Shown: piece by piece, positions 37,106 to 43,653 of the stretch
Layout of the letters: every line of letters starts with the position of its first letter
Numbering within the stretch: position 1 is the stretch's first letter
Source of the DNA: Edaphocola aurantiacus
GTDB lineage: Bacteria > Bacteroidota > Bacteroidia > Chitinophagales > Chitinophagaceae
Assembly (NCBI RefSeq): GCF_019797745.1
Contig: NZ_VOSI01000002.1
Coordinates: forward strand, 248,001 to 312,000
DNA length: 64,000 bases
Direction: 5' to 3'
Made by a program: the position numbers and the translations under genes
Notes under the pieces: model-generated
What the model was told of the DNA's origin: nothing
The model's database searches: none
What the model saw: only the letters and a program-made list of their open reading frames with translations

Positions 37106-38095
37106 ATGAAAGTAGCTGTTGTCGGCGCCACAGGACTTGTTGGCAGTACAATGCTCCAGATCTTATCAGAGCGCAATTTTCCAGTAACTCAACTGATCCC
37201 TATCGCATCCGCAAAGTCTAAGGGTAAACAGATAAAGTTTAAGGAAAATGAATACCCGGTTGTAACGCTTGAAGAAGGACTGGAAATGAAGCCGGACATT
37301 GCACTATTTTCGGCAGGGGGCAGCACTTCCCTGGAGTGGGCTGAACGCTTTGCTGATGCAGGATGTTTTGTCATTGACAATTCATCTGCATGGCGTATGG
37401 ATCCTACCAAGAAACTGGTGGTACCTGAAGTAAACGGTGATACACTTACCAAAGCTGATAAGATCATCGCTAACCCTAACTGCAGCACCATACAAATGGT
37501 GGTTGTATTACAACCTTTACATAAATTGTATCATATCAAACGTGTAGTAGTGAGCACCTACCAGTCTGTAACCGGAAGCGGTCAGAAAGGCGTAGATCAC
37601 TTGCTGGCAGAGCGTTCCGGGGCAAATGACAAACAATTCTATCCGCACCCAATCGATATGAATGTTATCCCGCATATTGATGTATTTACCGAAAACGGTT
37701 ATACCAAGGAAGAGATCAAAATGATTAAAGAGACCTGTAAAATTATGGGTGATGACAATATCAAGGTTACTGCAACTACCGTGCGTGTACCGGTAATGGG
37801 TGGCCATAGTGAAAGTGTCAACATTGAATTTGAAAACGATTTCGATCTGAATACGGTAAAAGATACCCTGGCTACTGCAGATGGTATAAAACTGGTAGAT
37901 GATGTGCAGCAGAATCAATATCCGATGCCGCTGGATGCATTCGGTAAAGATGAGGTATTTGTAGGCCGTGTGCGCAGAGATGAGTCCCAGGCCAATACCC
38001 TTAATTGCTGGATCGTTGCAGACAACCTGAGAAAAGGAGCAGCTACTAATGCTGTTCAAATTGCAGAATACCTGGTAAAAAACAGCCTCGTATAA
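37106..38095 (+). CDS. asd: Aspartate-semialdehyde dehydrogenase
   Basis: A 329-residue NADP enzyme that reduces aspartyl phosphate to aspartate semialdehyde for lysine, threonine, methionine and diaminopimelate synthesis. It shows VAVVGATGLVGSTMLQIL at the N-terminus, FSAGGSTSLEWAERFADAG and the catalytic C126 in IANPNCSTIQMVVVL. Other active-site parts are YQSVTGSGQKGVD (about 152-164) and RVPVMGGHSESVNIEF with the catalytic His near 236. The length is typical. It lies 58 bp after the histidine kinase stop and ends at its own terminator. Confidence 0.97.
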   Translation: MKVAVVGATGLVGSTMLQILSERNFPVTQLIPIASAKSKGKQIKFKENEYPVVTLEEGLEMKPDIALFSAGGSTSLEWAERFADAGCFVIDNSSAWRMDPTKKLVVPEVNGDTLTKADKIIANPNCSTIQMVVVLQPLHKLYHIKRVVVSTYQSVTGSGQKGVDHLLAERSGANDKQFYPHPIDMNVIPHIDVFTENGYTKEEIKMIKETCKIMGDDNIKVTATTVRVPVMGGHSESVNIEFENDFDLNTVKDTLATADGIKLVDDVQQNQYPMPLDAFGKDEVFVGRVRRDESQANTLNCWIVADNLRKGAATNAVQIAEYLVKNSLV

Positions 38096-38142
38096 AAATA
38101 AAAAACATTATATTAAATAATTATATTATACATATTTGCCTA

Positions 38143-38179
38143 AAAAGCTATAGTACAGATTGTACTGTAGCTTTTTTTT
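38143..38179 (+). terminator. Terminator after asd
   Basis: Arms 38143-38157 and 38161-38175 (core GCTATAGTACA, one wobble position) with a 3-base loop and an eight-base T-run. Confidence 0.87.
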
Positions 38180-38326
38180 CATTTAAATACACTGTTTATA
38201 AGTTGCTCAAACTCAAAATGGAGCGTTTTCTCTATTTTTTTTATATTTTTACCAACCAGTAATAAAGCCTTGGCTGTCTTTATATTATAATGCAATAAAA
38301 TAAGTTTTTTTACTCCAATAAACTGT

Positions 38327-40243
38327 ATGACGATGAAAAAGTATACCATATTGCTTTTGCTTGCAATATTCTCCGGCTTCCTTTCCAGGGCGCAGATCGG
38401 GTTAACGTTTGATGATACACTCATCTGTAGGGGAACCACTATAACCATGGGGGCCACATTTACCGGTCAGGTGAATGGCCTGAATACGGATGACTACTTT
38501 ACCGATGAAGTAATTGATATCGGTTTCCCATTTGTATTTTACGGACAGACATATAATAAATGTGTGATCTCCGGCAATAACTTTATCTCTTTTGATACCA
38601 CACTGGCTACAGCGTATAGTTCTTACCAGTACACTACAGCCTTAAACTCTACCAACGGCCAGTTAAACAAAGTGGCTATGCTTGGTTTCCAGGATCTGGA
38701 TTTGAGTCAAGGTGGTACGCTTAAGTACCAGACCTTCGGTACTCCTGGTTCAAGAAGATTTATCGTAGAGTATTGCCAGGTACCGAAATATGGTTTTTCT
38801 TGTAACCAATACAAGGTAACCAACCAGATTATCCTGTATGAAGGTTCCAATATCATTGAGTTCCATACAGCTGATATGCCTGGTACACCAACTTGTCCGA
38901 GCACAAACAGTGCTGCTAACGGCGGTAACTCTATCCAGGGTCTTCGTGATGTAACGGGTGCAACTACTAACCAGCTTTTTACACCAAACAGAGCTCCGGC
39001 AGATCTGTGGGGCACTATCGGTAGCACCAACTCATCAAGAAGATACACACCAATCGCGACTGCTCCGTTTTATGTAATTGACAGCATTCCGTTCAATCCA
39101 TGGCAGATCATCGAAAATGCAAATAGTGCATTACTGAAATGGTATGATGCAAATGGTACATTCTTAGGTCAGGGACCAACAATGACGGTTACACCAGTTA
39201 ACCCTCCATCTCCTGCAACCGGAACTTATTATGTAGTAGAATATGTAGGACAGGCTGGTTGTGATCTGACACAAACCTATACATTCCTTGATACTATCCA
39301 TGTTCGTTATGACGATAAGAAAGCGTATGTTTCCCAGGCTATCTGTGCGGGTGAAACTTATAATTTCTACGGACAAGTACTGTACAAATCAGGTGTATAT
39401 GATACAACCTTCAGCACTACAGGCTTAAGCTGTGACAGTACTATTATCCTGACACTTACCGTAAATCCTCGTCCTAATGTAACCCTGAATGAAAACAGCA
39501 GCGTTAAGATCTGTCAGGGAGATACATACATCTTCAGAGCAGTGAAACAAACCGGCGCTACTTATCAATGGATAAAAGACGGTGGTGCTATACCAGGTGC
39601 AACAAGAGATACACTGCCTGCAACTACTCCGGGTAACTATCGTGTACGTATCACGACTAATAAAGGTTGTGTGGATACATCGAAATCCGTAGAGCTGAAA
39701 GTTAAACCAAACCCAACAGTGAAGATCTCTTATGTGAGCAGAAACAATTTCTGTGCTGAGGATACGGTAACCCTGAAAGCTACTGCTACAGGTGACAACC
39801 TGGAATATGTATGGACTCCGGATGAGTACGTGAGAAGAACTTCATTGGGTATATACAGTATTGCAGAGGCAGCGGTACCGCAAACCGGTTATGTAAAAGT
39901 AACTGTATACAACGGCGATATCTGTTCGGCTTCTGACTCTGTTCTGATCAAAGTACATCCTTGTTGTGAAATCGGTATGCCTTCTGCATTCACACCGAAT
40001 GGTGATGGTAAAAATGATTACTTCAACCCGATCCTTCAGGTAGGTCAGAAAGTGGTAACCTTACAGGTATATCACCGCAATGGTCAGCTGATTTATGACA
40101 ACGAAAACCCGACCAAAGGATGGGATGGTAAAGATAAAAACGGCAACTATTATACCAGTGATGTCTTTATGTATATCCTGAAATACAACTGTTCGGATAA
40201 TAAAATTTATGAGAAAAAAGGTGACATTACTATCGTAAGATAA
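38327..40243 (+). CDS. Secreted protein with T9SS type B sorting domain (gliding motility-associated C-terminal)
   Basis: A 638-residue secreted protein. A signal peptide (MKKYTILLLLAIFSGFLSRAQ) follows the start; the ATG at 38333 is as likely as 38327. The middle holds a beta-rich domain (about 45-245) with DIGFPFVFYGQTY and an Ig-like segment near 400-460 (TYQWIKDGGAIPGA). The C-terminal about 90 residues (PSAFTPNGDGKNDYFNP ... LQVYHRNGQLIYDN ... GWDGKDKNGNYYTSDVFMYIL) are the type B sorting domain (CHU_C/gliding-associated). It is a predicted T9SS substrate, likely a surface adhesin. It ends at a strong palindromic terminator. Confidence 0.92.
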   Translation: MTMKKYTILLLLAIFSGFLSRAQIGLTFDDTLICRGTTITMGATFTGQVNGLNTDDYFTDEVIDIGFPFVFYGQTYNKCVISGNNFISFDTTLATAYSSYQYTTALNSTNGQLNKVAMLGFQDLDLSQGGTLKYQTFGTPGSRRFIVEYCQVPKYGFSCNQYKVTNQIILYEGSNIIEFHTADMPGTPTCPSTNSAANGGNSIQGLRDVTGATTNQLFTPNRAPADLWGTIGSTNSSRRYTPIATAPFYVIDSIPFNPWQIIENANSALLKWYDANGTFLGQGPTMTVTPVNPPSPATGTYYVVEYVGQAGCDLTQTYTFLDTIHVRYDDKKAYVSQAICAGETYNFYGQVLYKSGVYDTTFSTTGLSCDSTIILTLTVNPRPNVTLNENSSVKICQGDTYIFRAVKQTGATYQWIKDGGAIPGATRDTLPATTPGNYRVRITTNKGCVDTSKSVELKVKPNPTVKISYVSRNNFCAEDTVTLKATATGDNLEYVWTPDEYVRRTSLGIYSIAEAAVPQTGYVKVTVYNGDICSASDSVLIKVHPCCEIGMPSAFTPNGDGKNDYFNPILQVGQKVVTLQVYHRNGQLIYDNENPTKGWDGKDKNGNYYTSDVFMYILKYNCSDNKIYEKKGDITIVR

Positions 40244-40259
40244 AATTCATCCACATCAT

Positions 40260-40302
40260 ATAAAAAGAGCGGCACGCAATAATTGCGTGCCGCTCTTTTT
40301 AT
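40260..40302 (+). terminator. Terminator after the type B sorting-domain gene
   Basis: 21-bp perfect arms (40260-40280 and 40282-40302, core GAGCGGCACGCAAT) with a one-base loop and a T-run, 17 bp past the stop. Confidence 0.9.
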
Positions 40303-40323
40303 GATTCAGCTATTTCAAAAAGC

Positions 40324-40335
40324 TGACAAAAATCA
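40324..40335 (+). promoter_or_regulatory. Second TGA-N6-TCA box upstream of the RIC-like gene
   Basis: TGACAAAAATCA is a TGA-N6-TCA palindrome centred at 40329.5, exactly 22 bp (two helical turns) upstream of the box at 40346-40357. Both begin GCTGACA. It may be a second Crp/Fnr-type half of a tandem operator. Confidence 0.4.
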
Positions 40336-40336
40336 T

Positions 40337-40366
40337 AAAAGGGGCTGACATTCATCAGCCCCTTTT
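40337..40366 (+). promoter_or_regulatory. Palindrome with TGA-N6-TCA core: predicted Crp/Fnr-type operator, possibly also a terminator
   Basis: Arms AAAAGGGGCTGA (40337-40348) and its exact complement (40355-40366) flank CATTCA. The core TGA-N6-TCA is centred at 40351.5, 29.5 bp upstream of the TAATTTTG box at 40381. The stem is also strong enough to act as a second terminator for the upstream gene. Location relative to the promoter fits a class II activator site. Confidence 0.5.
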
Positions 40367-40380
40367 GCATTTGTGCCGGC

Positions 40381-40388
40381 TAATTTTG
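40381..40388 (+). promoter_or_regulatory. -7 box of the RIC-like/ccoI transcript
   Basis: TAATTTTG matches TAnnTTTG, 20 bp before the ATG at 40409. There is no -33 TTTG at the usual spacing, consistent with a promoter that needs an activator. Confidence 0.6.
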
Positions 40389-40408
40389 TATTCAAACGAA
40401 GCCGGTAT

Positions 40409-40903
40409 ATGAGCATTTCTTTTATCAACTTCAATTCTTTTTCCAAGAAAGAATTGTGCCAGTTTATCGTGCGGAGATGCTATGAGAATATGCGTAAAGC
40501 AATCAGGCGGATGGAAGCACATTATGTGCATCAGGATTTTGATACGGACCGCAATGATGACCTGGAGACAGCACTTCCCTTTATATTTCTGCAGTTCAAG
40601 GAATCCTGCGAACAGCTGATGCTATGGGAAGAGAAACTCATACTTCCGTACTTCCAGGATCAGGATCATACACAGTCCAGGTACCGGGCCAATACGATCC
40701 TGAACCCACATCTGCTCACCGTCAAACATGAAAAGCTGAAACAATTATATGATAAGATAAAGTTTCATAGTGTGCATGACGTACATCACCAGAATGAAAC
40801 ACTGTACCAGATAATGAGGTACGACCTGTTGCAAACCAATATACAACTGCTGGACTGGGAGTATCTGATACAGATACTCCTCTACAGCAAGCCAGTCCCT
40901 TAA
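40409..40903 (+). CDS. RIC/hemerythrin-like protein with degenerate metal site, next to ccoI
   Basis: A 164-residue protein from the ATG at 40409 (MSISFINFNSF). An in-frame ATG at 40373 would lie upstream of the predicted start of transcription, so the shorter form is preferred. It resembles the C-terminal hemerythrin domain of RIC/YtfE di-iron repair proteins: FIVRRCYENMRKAIRRM, FKESCEQLMLWEEKLILPYF (parallel to H-x3-E-E-x-I-L-F-P), LTVKHEKLKQLYDKIK, then LLDWEYLIQILLY. By eye against remembered YtfE, only the third His and one Glu remain; the other His ligands are replaced by residues such as Leu and Trp. It precedes ccoI by 37 bp. Its function is unknown; a non-catalytic sensor or assembly role in oxidase biogenesis is inference. 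Confidence 0.6.
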   Translation: MSISFINFNSFSKKELCQFIVRRCYENMRKAIRRMEAHYVHQDFDTDRNDDLETALPFIFLQFKESCEQLMLWEEKLILPYFQDQDHTQSRYRANTILNPHLLTVKHEKLKQLYDKIKFHSVHDVHHQNETLYQIMRYDLLQTNIQLLDWEYLIQILLYSKPVP

Positions 40904-40940
40904 GACCTCACCTGTCCTACTTCAACTCAAACAAAACAAC

Positions 40941-43364
40941 ATGGTGAACGAAACTGTATTACAGACGGCTACGGCTACTGTTTGCTATCACTGCGGAGAA
41001 GATTGTCCCAACAACAGCATCCTGTATGATGATAAAGTATTTTGCTGTAGCGGTTGCCAGACCGTATACACCCTATTGCAGGAGAATGGCCTCTGCAATT
41101 ATTACAACCTGAACGAACATGCAGGTATTAACCGGAGAGAAGTCATCCGGAAAGATAAATTTGCGTTCCTGGAAGATCAGTCTATCCGGCAGGCGCTCAT
41201 CCGGTTCAAAAACGAGGCCGAGACCCACGTAACGTTTTACATTCCCTACATACACTGCAGTAGCTGTATGTATCTCCTGGAGCAGTTATACCGGATTCAT
41301 CCTGGTGTAATCCGTACCGACATCAACTTCCTTAAAAAAGAAGCCAGTATTATTTTCAATGAAAAGCAACTCCCCCTGCGGGCTTTGGTAGAGCTGCTTA
41401 CAGAACTGGGCTACGAACCTCATCTCAGCCTGCAGCAAATGAAACAGGAAAAGCCGAAAGTTAATCGCAGACTGGTCTACCGCCTGGGTGTTGCCGGATT
41501 TTGTTTCGGCAATATTATGCTGATGAGTTTCCCCGAATACTTCTCTGAAGATGTACAACAGGAAGCTTACCTGGGCAGTATCTTCCGCTATCTTAATCTT
41601 CTGCTGGCACTGCCTGTATTTTTCTATTGTTCCTCCATATTCCTGGCCTCTGCCTGGAAAGGTTTAAAACATAAGCACATCAATATCGACTTCCCCGTTG
41701 CCATAGCCATTGTAGCCACCTTCGGGCGTAGTGTAGTCGATGTCCTTTTTCAACAGGGAGCCGGTTATTTCGATTCCCTTTCCGGCATCGTCTTCTTCAT
41801 GCTCATTGGTCGTGTAGTACAGGACAAAACCTACGGCGCACTAAGCTTTGAGCGTGATTATACCGATTACTTTCCTATAGCTGCAACAGTAGTAAAAGAC
41901 GGCCAGACAATTGCACGTCCATTACCGGATATAAAGGCCGGTGATACGCTGAAAATACATAACAACGAACTGGTACCTGCCGATGGTATCCTCGTCAGGG
42001 GAAAAGCCCAGATTGATTATAGTTTCGTGACCGGGGAATCCGTTCCCGTACTGCCGGAAACGGGAGAGATCATCTATGCAGGAGGAAAACAGCTGGGTGC
42101 TGATATAGAACTGCTCACGGTCAAAGAAGTGGCCCAGAGCTACCTTACCGGTTTATGGAACAAAGAACACCAGCAGGATGATGCAGCGATAAAAGCACAT
42201 GAAACGCAGTCTTTCGTACATAAACTCGCCACAAATTTTACCTGGATCGTACTGGCAATTGCACTTATCACCGGGCTATACTGGTGGGCACATGATCCTG
42301 CCAAAATATGGCCTTCTGTCACTGCCATACTCATCATCGCCTGTCCCTGTGCACTGCTGCTGACCTCTACCTTTACAAGGGGCTATATCCTGCGCATATT
42401 GGGCCGAAACGGATTATACCTGCGCAATGCACATGTAATCGAACCACTGGGAAAATTAAACCACCTGGTGTTTGATAAAACCGGTACCCTGACTGCGGCA
42501 GAGCAGATTTCAGCTACCCATTACGGGCCCGAACTGACAATTGAAGAACAGCAGCTCATTGCCTCGCTCACTCACCCCACAACACATGCCATGAGCCGTC
42601 CGGTAAGGGCTATCCTTAACCACGATCATTTATACGAAGTCTTCGGCTTTCATGAATATCCGGGACTAGGCGTAAGTGGTACCGTTAATGGAAAAGAAAT
42701 CCGGATCGGCACTGCAGGATTTATGCAAAGAAGTGCAGAGCACATTGCACAAAAAGGCACCATACTGCTGATCACTATTGATGAAGAGGATAAAGGATAT
42801 TTTGTCTTGACACAGGGCTTAAGAAAAGGAATAGAAGGCCTGCTGCACCGCTTACAAAAGTTGCTGCGTATCTCTATGCTTTCCGGTGATATGCCGCACC
42901 AGGCCAAACTGCTGCAACAGGTAGCCGGACCGGATGTAAGCCTGCACTTCCAGCAGCAACCACATGATAAACTGGCTTATGTGCAGCAACTGCAACAGCA
43001 GGGTAAAACGGTGGCTATGATCGGAGACGGACTAAATGATGCCGGTGCCCTCAGGCAAAGTAATGTTGGCATTTGTATTGCAGAAGATACCAACTCCTTT
43101 ACTCCGGCAGGAGATGCTATTCTGAAAGGCGCGCAGTTGCATATACTGGACAAACTGATCCTGATGAGCAAGAGCAGCAGGCTGATCATTATCCTGTGTT
43201 TCAGTTTTTCGTTCCTCTACAATACCGTTGGTTTAATCCTGGCGGTACAGGCCAGACTATCTCCTATTGCGGCCGCTATATTGATGCCCTGCAGTACCCT
43301 CAGTATCATTTTGCTGACCTATATCGTCAGTAAAATCCGCAGTAAAAAGCTGGGCCTGAAATAG
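40941..43364 (+). CDS. ccoI: CcoI copper-translocating P1B-type ATPase for cbb3 oxidase
   Basis: An 807-residue heavy-metal P-type ATPase of the FixI/CcoI type, which pumps copper for cbb3 oxidase assembly. The N-terminus has a Cys-rich cation-ATPase domain (CYHCGEDCP ... VFCCSGCQTVY), then an HMA-like domain with CSSC (IHCSSCMYLLEQL, about 96-108). Core motifs are TGES (about 355), CPC at 468-470, DKTGT with phosphorylated D512, a THP motif (about 546) and MIGDGLNDAGAL (about 693). About eight membrane helices are seen. It likely shares a transcript with the RIC-like gene upstream. A predicted Crp/Fnr-type promoter separates it from ccoS. Confidence 0.95.
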   Translation: MVNETVLQTATATVCYHCGEDCPNNSILYDDKVFCCSGCQTVYTLLQENGLCNYYNLNEHAGINRREVIRKDKFAFLEDQSIRQALIRFKNEAETHVTFYIPYIHCSSCMYLLEQLYRIHPGVIRTDINFLKKEASIIFNEKQLPLRALVELLTELGYEPHLSLQQMKQEKPKVNRRLVYRLGVAGFCFGNIMLMSFPEYFSEDVQQEAYLGSIFRYLNLLLALPVFFYCSSIFLASAWKGLKHKHINIDFPVAIAIVATFGRSVVDVLFQQGAGYFDSLSGIVFFMLIGRVVQDKTYGALSFERDYTDYFPIAATVVKDGQTIARPLPDIKAGDTLKIHNNELVPADGILVRGKAQIDYSFVTGESVPVLPETGEIIYAGGKQLGADIELLTVKEVAQSYLTGLWNKEHQQDDAAIKAHETQSFVHKLATNFTWIVLAIALITGLYWWAHDPAKIWPSVTAILIIACPCALLLTSTFTRGYILRILGRNGLYLRNAHVIEPLGKLNHLVFDKTGTLTAAEQISATHYGPELTIEEQQLIASLTHPTTHAMSRPVRAILNHDHLYEVFGFHEYPGLGVSGTVNGKEIRIGTAGFMQRSAEHIAQKGTILLITIDEEDKGYFVLTQGLRKGIEGLLHRLQKLLRISMLSGDMPHQAKLLQQVAGPDVSLHFQQQPHDKLAYVQQLQQQGKTVAMIGDGLNDAGALRQSNVGICIAEDTNSFTPAGDAILKGAQLHILDKLILMSKSSRLIIILCFSFSFLYNTVGLILAVQARLSPIAAAILMPCSTLSIILLTYIVSKIRSKKLGLK

Positions 43365-43388
43365 GCATTAATCAAAGTATGATAAAAG

Positions 43389-43416
43389 TCATATTCCGCT
43401 ATGAGTATTGTCATAG
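43389..43416 (+). promoter_or_regulatory. TATGA-N6-TCATA palindrome: predicted Crp/Fnr-type operator of ccoS-ccoNOQP
   Basis: CTATGAGTATTGTCATAG (43399-43416) is an 18-base palindrome with 6-bp arms and the Crp-like half-site layout NNTGA-N6-TCANN. Its centre, 43407.5, lies 29.5 bp before the -7 box at 43437, so near -41.5. A third half-site, TCATA at 43389-43393, lies 6 bp further upstream. Confidence 0.6.
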
Positions 43417-43436
43417 AATAGTCGGGTAGCCGGGAA

Positions 43437-43444
43437 TAATTTTG
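43437..43444 (+). promoter_or_regulatory. -7 box of ccoS-ccoNOQP
   Basis: TAATTTTG matches TAnnTTTG, 16 bp before the ccoS ATG at 43461. A -33 TTTG is missing and the palindrome overlaps that region, as expected for activator-dependent initiation. Confidence 0.6.
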
Positions 43445-43460
43445 TATAAATTTTAAGACA

Positions 43461-43619
43461 ATGAGCGTCATCATCATTTTACTGGGATTGAGCTTATGCG
43501 TGAGCATCGGTTTTCTCATGGCATTTATCTGGTCTGTAAAATCAGGTCAGATGGAAGATGACTACTCTCCTGCACATAAAATATTCTTCGACGATAACCA
43601 GCCCGGAAACGTCCAATAA
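43461..43619 (+). CDS. ccoS: CcoS cbb3-type oxidase assembly protein
   Basis: A 52-residue membrane protein (MSVIIILLGLSLCVSIGFLM...). It has one N-terminal membrane helix (about 2-25) followed by the family's short acidic, aromatic tail (GQMEDDYSPAHKIFFDD). CcoS is needed to insert haem and copper cofactors into cbb3 oxidase. It follows ccoI and precedes ccoNO by 34 bp, the standard order ccoI-ccoS-ccoN. The start is the ATG at 43461, just downstream of the predicted promoter. It is one of two genes here under 60 codons. Confidence 0.9.
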   Translation: MSVIIILLGLSLCVSIGFLMAFIWSVKSGQMEDDYSPAHKIFFDDNQPGNVQ

Positions 43620-43653
43620 GCATTCTTACAAATCGTCTATACAATTAACCAAT

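Noticed and set aside
40373-40408. Upstream ATG for the RIC-like gene
   Set aside because: It lies upstream of the -7 box at 40381 and so would not be transcribed from that promoter.
43558-43653. Upstream in-frame ATG for ccoNO
   Set aside because: It overlaps ccoS out of frame and gives 32 extra residues without family similarity; the ATG at 43654 fits CcoN.
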